A stretch of 44,277 nucleotides of DNA from Clostridiales bacterium. GTDB taxonomy: Bacteria > Bacillota > Clostridia > Christensenellales > Pumilibacteraceae. Both the position numbers and the translations under genes were made by a program. This document shows, in pieces, positions 36,980-44,200 of the stretch. Each line of letters opens with the position of its first letter. The first letter of the stretch is position 1. The notes under the pieces were generated by a model. The model was not told the origin of the DNA, did no database searches, and worked only from the letters and a program-made list of their open reading frames with translations. Where the stretch lies: NCBI GenBank assembly GCA_029070965.1, contig JAIEBI010000030.1, forward strand, positions 1 to 44,277, given 5' to 3'.

Positions 36980-39652
36980 CTAATCCTCCTCTTGTTCAAA
37001 ACAAAACTTGTTTATAGCTTTTGCTACGCCGTCGGCGTTGTTTGTGTCGGTAACGTAATCGGCTGCTTGCCTAACCTTTTCTCGCGCGTTGCCCATAGCT
37101 ATACCAAGTCCCGCGGCTTCTATCATTGCGATATCGTTAAAGCTGTCGCCGAACGCCATTACCTGCGACATAGGTATGCCGTAGTAATCGGCCACGTATT
37201 TGAGACCCACACCCTTGTCTACGCCGAGCGGAATACACTCGACCATCGACGGCATAAAATCCTCGCCGTCACGCCTAAGCGTTTGCAAAAACGGTGCGGT
37301 GGATTGCAAGCACGTCAGCTCGGGAAACTTTTCGCCTATCATTGCGCTTACACTCGCTAACTTACGCTCGTCGAGTATAGCCATAACCTTGGATACGTTT
37401 ACGTTTTTTTGTTTTACATACTCGGCAAGTCCCTGTATCTCCTCGAACCCGATACCCACCTTGTTGCAATACATATCCGAAAGCTCTGTGCGCTTGTGGA
37501 TTTTGAGCCCGTCGTCGGCGTATACCATGGTGAGCCGCGTGTGTTCGGTAAGGAACTCGACAAGCCGCGCCGTAACGTCTTTGGGCATACCGAAAATCTT
37601 GAACGGTTTCAGCGTGTCGCTGTCCGCTATCTCGCCGCCTATACTGCATATCATTTTTATGGGCGCGTCGTCCAGCCCTATTTGCTTGACGCACTTTGCC
37701 ACGCCGCACGGCGCGCGCCCCGTGGCTATCGTAAATATACCGCCCGCCGAACGAAATTTATTTATAGCGTCTATATTGGCCTGCGACACGGTAAGCTCGT
37801 CGTTTAACAGCGTTCCGTCCATATCAGCGGCTATCAGCCTGTATTTCATATTACTCGCGCCCACCTCCGTCGGATGGTAGTAGTCGTAAATGTTGTTCGC
37901 GGCTTTTTTTGTTATGCCCGCCTTTTGCGCAATTTCGTCCGCCGTGGCGGTGACAATGTTACGCGTATTAAATACTTTAAGCACTTTTTTTACCGAAGCC
38001 GCGCCAACGCCGCTTATGCCGTTTAACTCGCTTTCGTACCGCTTGGAACGCACAGTGCGGTGATACAACACTGCAAATCTATGTGCCTCATCGCGCACGC
38101 GCTGCAACAGCCTAAGCGCATAATCCTCGCGTTTTAGCTTGACGGGAATCGGATTGCCTCGCAAATACAATTCCTCGTCCTTTTTGGCAAGTCCGACCAT
38201 AGGCACGCTTACGCCCATATCGTCCGCCGCACGCGAAGCAAACTCGACTTGTTCAATTCCACCGTCTATTACGATAAGGTCGGGCAGCTCGTCAAAGCCG
38301 GCGTCGCCGTTTTTGTAATGAGTAAGCCGTCGCGACAGTGTTTCGTACATCGAGCGGAAATCGTCCGCGCCGTCCACCGTGCGTATGCGGTAGCGTCGGT
38401 ACTGCGACTTGTCCGCCTTGCCGTCAATAAACACCACGCCCGAAGCCACGTTGTCCGTACCCGAAATGTTGGAAATGTCGTAGCACTCTATGCGCCGCGC
38501 ACTCTTTAAGCCGAACACCGATTTAAGCCGCTCACACGCGCCGATAGTCATATCCTCGTCGCGCTTGACTCTGTCCGCGCTTTTGAGCAAAAAGTCCTCG
38601 CAGTTGCGTTTGGCGGTGTCCAACAGCTTTTTGCGCATAGCCTTTTGCGGGAACGTTATCGCGGGGCGCTTGCCGAACACCGAACCGAAATACTCGGTAA
38701 GCGCGGCAGTGTCGCACTCCGCCTGCAAACAAATCTCGTCGGGCAGCTCGTTGGTCATAGAATAGTACTGCGGCAGAAAGGTAGTCATGTCACCGTTAAA
38801 CATTTGCGGCTCGGTTATGATATAATTTTTTACGCCCATCATTTTACCGCCGCGTACTATGCACACGCTTACCGCACCGTACAAGCCGTTGTCCGTGTAG
38901 TAGAACGAATCGATGTTTACCACATTGCCCAGCTCGCCCACCACCTTGCTCTTTAAGGTTTCCAGCACGCGTAGCTGATTACGGTAAGAAATAGCGCGCT
39001 CAAAGTTCTCTTTTTCGGCGGCGTCCGTCATCTTTTGCATTATAATGCCCGAAATATCGTCACCACCGCCCGAAAGGAAAGACATGGTGCCGTTTATCGC
39101 CTGACGGTATTCGTCCTTGTCACAGCGCTCACAGCACGGCGCAAGGCACAAGTCTATATCGTAGTTCAGGCACGGGCGCGCGCGCTTGACAAGCTTGCCA
39201 GAGCAAGTACGAAGTTTGTAAACCGATTGCAAAACGCTGATTACGTCGCGCACCGATATGCCGATAAACGGTCCGAAATACCGCGCTCCGTCGCGCTTGA
39301 CCCGCCGCGTAACCTCTATTGTCGGATACTCGGCACGCGGGTCTATGCGAATGTACGGATTGGTTTTATCGTCCTTTAACAGTATGTTGTAATGCGGCTT
39401 GTACTTTTTTATCAGGTTATTTTCAAGCGCAAGCGCGTCCTTTTCGGTGCGCGTTATAATGTAATCAAAATCGGCAATGTTATCCACCATCGCCTGAACC
39501 TTGACCGGCTTTTCCTTGTTTTGAAAATACTGGCGCACACGCCGCGAAAGTATGACCGCCTTGCCAACGTATATCACCTGTCCGGTGATATCGCGCATAA
39601 TGTATACCCCGGGGGTGTCGGGCAGGTCTTTCAGCTTATCGGATAAACTCAT
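36980..39652 (-). CDS. uvrC: UvrC excinuclease subunit fused to a Cof-type HAD phosphatase
   Basis: 890 residues. Residues 1-594 are a complete UvrC: GIY-YIG nuclease (GVYIMRDITGQVIYVGKA at 14-31), Cys-rich region (CSGK ... CLAPCC), UvrB-binding UVR helix pair, RNase-H-like nuclease (ECYDISNISGTDNVASGVVF, PDLIVIDGG) and C-terminal HhH (LNGISGVGAAS). After a linker of about seven residues, residues 602-890 are a complete Cof-family HAD hydrolase (ADMDGTLLND with Asp610/Asp612, ATGRAP, GDSFNDIAMI). An in-frame ATG at 37847-37849 with GGAGGTG about 12 bases upstream could also start HAD on its own. Start overlaps the queH stop (ATGA). Confidence 0.92.
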   Translation of the reverse strand: MSLSDKLKDLPDTPGVYIMRDITGQVIYVGKAVILSRRVRQYFQNKEKPVKVQAMVDNIADFDYIITRTEKDALALENNLIKKYKPHYNILLKDDKTNPYIRIDPRAEYPTIEVTRRVKRDGARYFGPFIGISVRDVISVLQSVYKLRTCSGKLVKRARPCLNYDIDLCLAPCCERCDKDEYRQAINGTMSFLSGGGDDISGIIMQKMTDAAEKENFERAISYRNQLRVLETLKSKVVGELGNVVNIDSFYYTDNGLYGAVSVCIVRGGKMMGVKNYIITEPQMFNGDMTTFLPQYYSMTNELPDEICLQAECDTAALTEYFGSVFGKRPAITFPQKAMRKKLLDTAKRNCEDFLLKSADRVKRDEDMTIGACERLKSVFGLKSARRIECYDISNISGTDNVASGVVFIDGKADKSQYRRYRIRTVDGADDFRSMYETLSRRLTHYKNGDAGFDELPDLIVIDGGIEQVEFASRAADDMGVSVPMVGLAKKDEELYLRGNPIPVKLKREDYALRLLQRVRDEAHRFAVLYHRTVRSKRYESELNGISGVGAASVKKVLKVFNTRNIVTATADEIAQKAGITKKAANNIYDYYHPTEVGASNMKYRLIAADMDGTLLNDELTVSQANIDAINKFRSAGGIFTIATGRAPCGVAKCVKQIGLDDAPIKMICSIGGEIADSDTLKPFKIFGMPKDVTARLVEFLTEHTRLTMVYADDGLKIHKRTELSDMYCNKVGIGFEEIQGLAEYVKQKNVNVSKVMAILDERKLASVSAMIGEKFPELTCLQSTAPFLQTLRRDGEDFMPSMVECIPLGVDKGVGLKYVADYYGIPMSQVMAFGDSFNDIAMIEAAGLGIAMGNAREKVRQAADYVTDTNNADGVAKAINKFCFEQEED

Positions 39653-40218
39653 TCCCCGCCTCCATCGCGCTGTATGGCGTTTTGGTACGAATACTCACAG
39701 CCGCAAAATTTTTGTCTGTATATGCCAAGCTCTTTTGCGCGCCGCGTGGACAGCAAAAATCCGTCCTTCTTTTTAAAGTCGCGCGACAAAAACGGCGCGC
39801 CTTCCTTTATGCCGTCGGCAAGCGAAAATATAAGCTTGCTGTTTTTGTGCGGACTAACCGTAAGCGTTGTGGTGTAATAATCGAAGCCGTGTTCCCCCGC
39901 GTATATTGCGGAAGCTCTAAGCCTATCGTCCATGCATAAGCTACACCGCGCCCCACCCTCGGGCGCGTCGGCATGGGCTTTGGCATATGACGAAAAAAAC
40001 GAATAATCATGCGGCGGCACGACAAGCGGAAGCTTGTAATAATCGGCAACCGTTTGAAGCGCGGCAAGCCGCAAATCGAACTCGCCGTCTATAATGCACG
40101 GATTGTAATAAAACAAAGTAATATCCCCGCCGTCGTTAAGCAACGGCTCGATCGCGCCAAGGCTGCACGGTCCGCAGCAAGCGTGAAGGAGTATTTTTTT
40201 GTTTTTCAGCTCGTCCAT
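39649..40218 (-). CDS. queH: epoxyqueuosine reductase QueH
   Basis: 189 residues, DUF208 family. Last step of queuosine synthesis in the tRNA wobble position, by the non-cobalamin QueH route. LLHACCGPCSLGAIEPL (Cys14, Cys15, Cys18), FYYNPCI, RCSLCMDDRL (Cys92, Cys95), TTTLTVSPHKNS, DFKKKDGFLLSTRRAKELGIYRQKFCGCEYS are the family blocks. Iron-sulfur cysteines are all present. No clear ribosome binding site beyond AGG nine bases upstream; the start codon abuts an 11-bp tandem duplication. Confidence 0.95.
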   Translation of the reverse strand: MDELKNKKILLHACCGPCSLGAIEPLLNDGGDITLFYYNPCIIDGEFDLRLAALQTVADYYKLPLVVPPHDYSFFSSYAKAHADAPEGGARCSLCMDDRLRASAIYAGEHGFDYYTTTLTVSPHKNSKLIFSLADGIKEGAPFLSRDFKKKDGFLLSTRRAKELGIYRQKFCGCEYSYQNAIQRDGGGE

Positions 40219-40240
40219 TAAATATAACCTAAATATAACC
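40219..40240 (-). repeat. perfect 11-bp tandem duplication abutting the queH start
   Basis: TAAATATAACC twice without a gap (plus strand). On the minus strand it reads GGTTATATTTA twice and is followed directly by the queH ATG. Confidence 0.85.
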
Positions 40241-40250
40241 GCAAAAAATT

Positions 40251-40706
40251 TTACTGATAAATAATTGTTACCGGTCCGTCATTGGATTGGTCGATAAGCA
40301 TATCCGCGCCGAATATGCCGCATTTAACGTTGTCGGAAAGTCCGGCCTCGCGCAAAAGATCGCGCATAACGTTTACGCTATAATCGAACATTTGGCTCGC
40401 TTGGATTGCAGGCCGCATTGCGAACGAAAAACTCGGACGGTTGCCGTGCGATATGTCGGCACATAGGGTGAAGTTTGACACCATCAATATTTCCCCGCCT
40501 ATGTCGCACACGGATAGGTTCATCTTGCCCGCGTCGTCGGAGAATATGCGCATTGCCGATATTTTTTTGCACATGGCAATCACATCGGCCTCAACATCGA
40601 TTTGTTCTATACCGACGTATACAACCAAACCGCGTCCTATTGCGGCTATTTGCTCGCCGTCCACCGACAGCGACGCACTGCTCACCCTTTGAATAACAGC
40701 TTTCAT
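40251..40706 (-). CDS. dtd: D-aminoacyl-tRNA deacylase
   Basis: 151 residues, full length. Hydrolyses D-amino acids (and glycine from mischarged tRNA(Ala)) from tRNA. MKAVIQRVSSASLSVDGE at the start, MVSNFTLCAD (the SQFTL-type motif) and the C-terminal SNDGPVTI (GPVT-type cross-subunit motif) build the active site. First gene of the long minus-strand operon. No Shine-Dalgarno; TAAAAT ends six bases before the ATG, so the transcript may be leaderless. Confidence 0.95.
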   Translation of the reverse strand: MKAVIQRVSSASLSVDGEQIAAIGRGLVVYVGIEQIDVEADVIAMCKKISAMRIFSDDAGKMNLSVCDIGGEILMVSNFTLCADISHGNRPSFSFAMRPAIQASQMFDYSVNVMRDLLREAGLSDNVKCGIFGADMLIDQSNDGPVTIIYQ

Positions 40707-40712
40707 ACCGCC

Positions 40713-40741
40713 ATTTTAACATATTTGCAAAACAAATACAA
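40713..40741 (-). promoter_or_regulatory. dtd operon promoter (candidate leaderless)
   Basis: Minus strand TTGTAT (40736-40741, weak), 17 bases, TAAAAT (40713-40718). The expected start coincides with the ATG at 40706. Confidence 0.45.
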
Positions 40742-40749
40742 GTAAACGC

Positions 40750-40778
40750 TTGACAAAAAAGCCAAAATATACTAAACT
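40750..40778 (+). promoter_or_regulatory. tRNA-Val promoter
   Basis: TTGACA (40750-40755), 17 bases, TAAACT (40773-40778). Expected start about 40785, 13 bases before the mature 5' end. Confidence 0.65.
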
Positions 40779-40797
40779 TATAAATACAAATAAATAT

Positions 40798-40873
40798 GGG
40801 CAATTAACTCAGCTGGGAGAGTGTCATCTTGACGTGGTGAAAGTCACAGGTTCGAGCCCTGTATTGCCCACCA
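40798..40873 (+). tRNA. tRNA-Val (anticodon GAC)
   Basis: 76 bases including encoded CCA. Acceptor stem GGGCAAT / ATTGCCC, D stem ACTC / GAGT, anticodon stem TCATC / GGTGA with loop TTGACGT (anticodon GAC at 40831-40833), T arm ACAGG-TTCGAGC-CCTGT. All stems pair. It reads GUC and GUU valine codons. The 3' end is duplicated in inverted orientation just downstream (40901-40920). Confidence 0.96.
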
Positions 40874-40920
40874 ACGATAAGGCCGCCTTATGGGCGGCTT
40901 TTATCGTTGGTGGGCAATAC
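40861..40920 (+). repeat. inverted repeat containing the tRNA-Val 3' end; hairpin/terminator
   Basis: The 20 bases at 40861-40880 (last 13 bases of the tRNA gene plus seven) recur as a perfect reverse complement at 40901-40920. The inner 20 bases form a further six-base-pair stem (40882-40887 with 40893-40898) followed by TTTT. The inner hairpin can act as terminator. The outer arms would pair with the tRNA acceptor strand if transcription reads on. Confidence 0.9.
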
Positions 40921-40963
40921 GTGTGAGCATGCGCCAAAAGTAAATTACAAATACAATATATGC

Positions 40964-40992
40964 TTGAAAAAATGTTATTTTTGTGCTAATAT
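40964..40992 (+). promoter_or_regulatory. promoter of the GNAT gene (leaderless candidate)
   Basis: TTGAAA (40964-40969), 17 bases, TAATAT (40987-40992) with TGC extension. Expected start 40999, three bases before the ATG. Confidence 0.65.
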
Positions 40993-41001
40993 GATTTTAT
41001 T

Positions 41002-41427
41002 ATGGAAAACAACAAAAACATTAAAATATGTCACGTCCAAAACAGTGATAAAGAATTTTGGTTTTCTCTCGACAAACACTTTTCCGAAACAGAGTTCGAG
41101 AAAAAAGTCAGATATAAACAAGGATATGTTTTGTTTGTAGATGATTTACCTATCGGTATTTTGCGTTACAATTTGTTTTGGGATAATACGCCGTTTTGTA
41201 CGTTGTTGTACATTTCCGAAAAATATCAAAGAACCGGTTACGGCAAAAGACTAATGGATTTTTGGGAAAGCGAAATGCTGTCGCTCGGGTACGATTGGAT
41301 ACTTGTTTCTACACAGTCGGACGAAGACGCACAGCACTTTTACCGCGCGCTCGGCTATGAAGATTGCGGTAGCCTAATTGCGCCCGACCAACCTATGGAG
41401 CTCTTTTTGAGCAAGCATCTTAAATAA
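41002..41427 (+). CDS. GNAT-family N-acetyltransferase
   Basis: 141 residues. The acetyl-CoA pyrophosphate loop is YQRTGYGKRLMDFWE (about 74-88), followed by WILVSTQSDEDAQHFYRALGYEDCG, the usual beta5-alpha4 end of GNAT. Substrate not predictable. Its codons look more A/T-rich than those of the neighbouring housekeeping genes, and it lies directly after a tRNA gene with a duplicated 3' end, so acquisition by transfer is possible. No ribosome binding site; predicted leaderless. It is followed by a P-loop kinase gene after 36 bases. Confidence 0.9.
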   Translation: MENNKNIKICHVQNSDKEFWFSLDKHFSETEFEKKVRYKQGYVLFVDDLPIGILRYNLFWDNTPFCTLLYISEKYQRTGYGKRLMDFWESEMLSLGYDWILVSTQSDEDAQHFYRALGYEDCGSLIAPDQPMELFLSKHLK

Positions 41428-41463
41428 TTTGTTTTAGGTCACTAACGCTAATCGGAGGACAAA

Positions 41464-41988
41464 ATGAAAAAGAAATTCCCCTACCGTAAAGTATTGATAG
41501 TAGGCTGCGGAGGCGCGGGCAAAAGCACGCTCGCATTGGAAATGGGTAAGCGTTTCGGCTTGCCGATCGTTCATTTGGATAAACTGTGGTGGCTACCCGA
41601 TTGGCAAACTCGATCCGAGCAAGAATTTGATATAATTCTTGCCGCCGAGCTTGCGAAAAACGATTGGATAATAGAAGGCAATTTTTTCAGGACGTTTAAA
41701 ACGCGCCTATCGGCTGCCGACTTTTGCATATTTCTCGATTACGATACCGAGCTTTGTATACAAAGCGTTTACGCGCGCGCGGAAAAGTATAAAGGCACGA
41801 CACGCCCCGATATGACCGACGGTTGCATCGAACACGTAGACGACCAGTTTAAAAACTGGATTACTTCCTTTAAAGAAAAAGTCCGACCGTCAATGCTGTC
41901 CGAATTGAAAAACGGCTCCACGCCCTACATAGTTTTCCGGACACGCGAAGAAACCGCAAGCTGGCTTGACAAATTTAAAAACGATTGA
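41464..41988 (+). CDS. P-loop kinase-like protein (FlaR / DNA topology modulation family)
   Basis: 174 residues. Walker A GCGGAGKST (about 15-23), then LPIVHLDKLWWLPDW and WIIEGNFFRTFKTRLSAADFCIFLDYD, the pattern of adenylate-kinase-like proteins annotated as topology modulation protein or FlaR. Biochemical function of the family is poorly known; a small-molecule kinase is likely. Strong CGGAGGA ribosome binding site. Probably cotranscribed with the GNAT gene. Confidence 0.88.
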   Translation: MKKKFPYRKVLIVGCGGAGKSTLALEMGKRFGLPIVHLDKLWWLPDWQTRSEQEFDIILAAELAKNDWIIEGNFFRTFKTRLSAADFCIFLDYDTELCIQSVYARAEKYKGTTRPDMTDGCIEHVDDQFKNWITSFKEKVRPSMLSELKNGSTPYIVFRTREETASWLDKFKND

Positions 41989-42011
41989 CTTACAATTAAA
42001 TATGTATAATG

Positions 42012-42034
42012 GGTACGGCATAATACACCGTACC
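42012..42034. terminator. hairpin between the convergent P-loop and Sel1 genes
   Basis: Seven-base-pair stem GGTACGG / CCGTACC (42012-42018 with 42028-42034). Flanking T runs are weak, so termination efficiency is uncertain. Confidence 0.5.
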
Positions 42035-43194
42035 TATTTCATTAAATCCTTTAATATCGATTTTGCATGCTCGTCGCCCTGCGCCGCGGCTTTTGATACC
42101 CATTTGGCGCCCTCGTTGCGGTCCTTGGACACGCCTTGTCCGTTTAAGTAGCATACACCCAAATTTAACTGCGCCAATGCGTTGCCTTGTTCCGCAGCTT
42201 TTTTGTACCACTTGACCGCCATTTTGTAATCCTGCGGCACGCCTATCCCTTCATAATATCTATTGCCGAGATTATTCTGAGAGAGTTCAAACCCCTGCTC
42301 CGCGGCCTTGGTAAACCACTCTGCGGCTTTTTTGTAATCCTGCGGCACGCCCTCACCATCGGTATAACAGGCGCCGAGGTTGTGCTGTGCCCTTACGTGA
42401 CCTTGCTCCGCGGCCTTAAAATACCACTCTACCGCTTTTTTATGATCCTGTGGCACACCCCAGCCTTGACTGTAACAAAACCCCAAGCACACTTGTGCTT
42501 CCGAATATCCTTGTTCGGCCGCCTTGGTAAACCACTCCACGGCTAACCGATAGTCACGCTCTACGCCATTGCCTTGCTCGTAGCAATATCCCAAATTATG
42601 CTGCGCTACCACATTATCCTGCTCCGCAGCCATTTTGTACCATCTAACGGCTTTCCGATAATCCTTGTCGACCCCGATGCCGTAAAAGTAGCACTCAGCC
42701 AACATCAATTGCGCATCCGCGCAACCGTGCGCTGCCGATTTCGAATACCATATAACAGCTTCTTGCTCGTCCTTAACAACACCGCGCCCCTTGCGGTAGG
42801 CGTCGCCAATGCTGCATTCCGCCTCGGCACATTCCTGCGCTGCCGATTTTCGATACCACTCGATTGCCTTGCCGTAATCCTGTCCTACGCCGTTTCCTTG
42901 ATCGTAGCAATATGCGAGATTGCATTGTGCCTCGGCATGCCCTTGCTCCGCAGCCTTTGTATACCACCTGACAGCTCTGCCATAGTCCTGCAAAGCGCCA
43001 CGACCGAAATAATAGCAATCGCCCAGCGCAAACTGCGCTTCCGCATGACCTTGCCCAGCCGCAAGCCTGTACCACTCGACGGCTTTGTCGTAATCCTCTT
43101 GAACGCCGTCGCCGTAATAATAGCTATCGCCCAGCTCAAACTGAGCGTCTGCGTCGCCGAGATCGGCTAACCTTAACAATTCGTCGATTTTCAT
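42034..43194 (-). CDS. Sel1-repeat protein (ten repeats)
   Basis: 386 residues, made almost entirely of ten Sel1-like TPR-type repeats of 36 residues (pattern AEAQFALGDCYYFGRG .. DYGRAVRWYTKAAEQGH), plus a partial eleventh at the C-terminus. A short N-terminal helix MKIDELLRLADLGD begins it. No signal peptide, so it is cytoplasmic. Sel1 proteins are protein-interaction scaffolds. The DNA has a 108-bp periodicity. The start at 43192-43194 is chosen because the repeat structure begins there and the promoter (43216-43244) lies inside the longer frame. Confidence 0.92.
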   Translation of the reverse strand: MKIDELLRLADLGDADAQFELGDSYYYGDGVQEDYDKAVEWYRLAAGQGHAEAQFALGDCYYFGRGALQDYGRAVRWYTKAAEQGHAEAQCNLAYCYDQGNGVGQDYGKAIEWYRKSAAQECAEAECSIGDAYRKGRGVVKDEQEAVIWYSKSAAHGCADAQLMLAECYFYGIGVDKDYRKAVRWYKMAAEQDNVVAQHNLGYCYEQGNGVERDYRLAVEWFTKAAEQGYSEAQVCLGFCYSQGWGVPQDHKKAVEWYFKAAEQGHVRAQHNLGACYTDGEGVPQDYKKAAEWFTKAAEQGFELSQNNLGNRYYEGIGVPQDYKMAVKWYKKAAEQGNALAQLNLGVCYLNGQGVSKDRNEGAKWVSKAAAQGDEHAKSILKDLMK

Positions 43195-43215
43195 AATCCT
43201 ATCGTCCTCGTACAA

Positions 43216-43244
43216 ATTGTACCATATTTGCTGCGGCTTGTAAA
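43216..43244 (-). promoter_or_regulatory. Sel1 gene promoter
   Basis: Minus strand TTTACA (43239-43244), 17 bases, TACAAT (43216-43221). Leader about 15 bases, containing GAGGA. Confidence 0.7.
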
Positions 43245-43282
43245 TAGCAATTAGATTTAAAGTATAAATTTCACCAAACAAT

Positions 43283-43309
43283 AAAAAGGATGCTCTATGC
43301 ATCCTTTTT
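43283..43309 (-). terminator. terminator of the CMD-cupin gene
   Basis: Perfect 11-bp stem (43283-43293 with 43299-43309), five-base loop, starting seven bases after the stop, with T run on the minus strand. Confidence 0.88.
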
Positions 43310-43316
43310 ATACTCC

Positions 43317-44051
43317 TTATTCCAAACCGTTATATTGTTCGTCGGACACAGGTTCGAGCCATTCGTTGGAGGTGTTCACGCCCGAACATTCCACCGCGAT
43401 ATGGCTAAACCAACTATCCCTTGCCGCGCCGTGCCAATGCTTTACGCCCGTCGGGATATAAATCACGTCGCCCGCTTGCAGCTTTTGTGCGGGCTTGCCC
43501 CATTCCTGATACCAGCCGCAGCCATCGGTACAGAGCAATATTTGTCCGCCTCCCTGTTCCGCTTTGTGCACGTGCCAATTATTGCGGCACTTCGGCTCGA
43601 ATGTTACGTTCGCCATAAACACAGTTTGCTTTGGATCTGTAAGCGGCTTCAAGTACGAATTGCCGATAAAGTATTTGGCATACGCCGTGTTAGGCTCGCC
43701 CAGTCCGAACAGCCCGCCAAACTTGCCGTCATCGTCCTTATAAACCTCTTTTGCCATACGGAATGCAGCCCAAGCGTTTGGCCAGCCCGCGTAAAAGGCA
43801 ACGTGAGTCAAAAGCTCCGCCATTTCGGTTTTAGTCACACCGTTAGCCTTAGCTGTTTGCAAATGGTACTGAAATGAGCTGTCAATAAGTCCCTTTGATA
43901 CCAATGTAGTTACTGTAAGCATAGAGCGGGTTTTAAGCGAAAGCGCGTCGCTCGACCATACCTCACCGAATAAAACGTCGTCGTTGAGCTCCGCGAATTT
44001 TGGTGCAAAATCCCCAAGCGAGTCGCGCCCAGCGGTTTGTTTGACTTTCAT
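43317..44051 (-). CDS. carboxymuconolactone decarboxylase-like / cupin fusion protein
   Basis: 244 residues. Residues about 25-105 are an AhpD/CMD-like helical domain (WSSDALSLKTRSMLTVTTLVSKG, then QYHLQTAKANGVTKTEMAELLTHVAFYAGWPNAW). It lacks the CxxC of AhpD, so a peroxidase role is unlikely. Residues about 140-235 are a cupin barrel (NNWHVHKAEQGGGQILL, then AGDVIYIPTGVKHWHGA) with metal-binding His and Glu/Gln positions. This two-domain form is widespread in Firmicutes, with no settled function. AAGGAG ribosome binding site and good promoter. Confidence 0.9.
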   Translation of the reverse strand: MKVKQTAGRDSLGDFAPKFAELNDDVLFGEVWSSDALSLKTRSMLTVTTLVSKGLIDSSFQYHLQTAKANGVTKTEMAELLTHVAFYAGWPNAWAAFRMAKEVYKDDDGKFGGLFGLGEPNTAYAKYFIGNSYLKPLTDPKQTVFMANVTFEPKCRNNWHVHKAEQGGGQILLCTDGCGWYQEWGKPAQKLQAGDVIYIPTGVKHWHGAARDSWFSHIAVECSGVNTSNEWLEPVSDEQYNGLE

Positions 44052-44082
44052 AAATTATCTCCTTAATTTCTGTCTACGATTG

Positions 44083-44111
44083 ATTATACCATAGTGAGCG
44101 GAAGATTGCAA
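44083..44111 (-). promoter_or_regulatory. promoter of the CMD-cupin gene
   Basis: Minus strand TTGCAA (44106-44111), 17 bases, TATAAT (44083-44088) with TGG before the -10. Confidence 0.7.
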
Positions 44112-44164
44112 TGATTTGTAATTATAGCAAAAGCCCGTTTATTGCCGTGAATTGCTCCTATACA

Positions 44165-44190
44165 CAAAAAACGCCGTATGGCGTTTTTTG
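44165..44190. terminator. terminator after the gene at the window edge
   Basis: Perfect 11-bp stem CAAAAAACGCC and its complement (44165-44175 with 44180-44190), four-base loop; the A/T ends give a U run on either strand. Confidence 0.88.
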
Positions 44191-44200
44191 TTATTGATAT

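Noticed and set aside
40881-40920. Simple attachment-site (att) duplication of tRNA-Val
   Set aside because: The copy is inverted, not direct, and no integrase gene is nearby, so a standard integration duplicate does not explain it.
42034-43194. Regular 108-bp repeats as a possible CRISPR array
   Set aside because: The repeats are diverged, have no distinct spacers and encode Sel1 units in one open frame.
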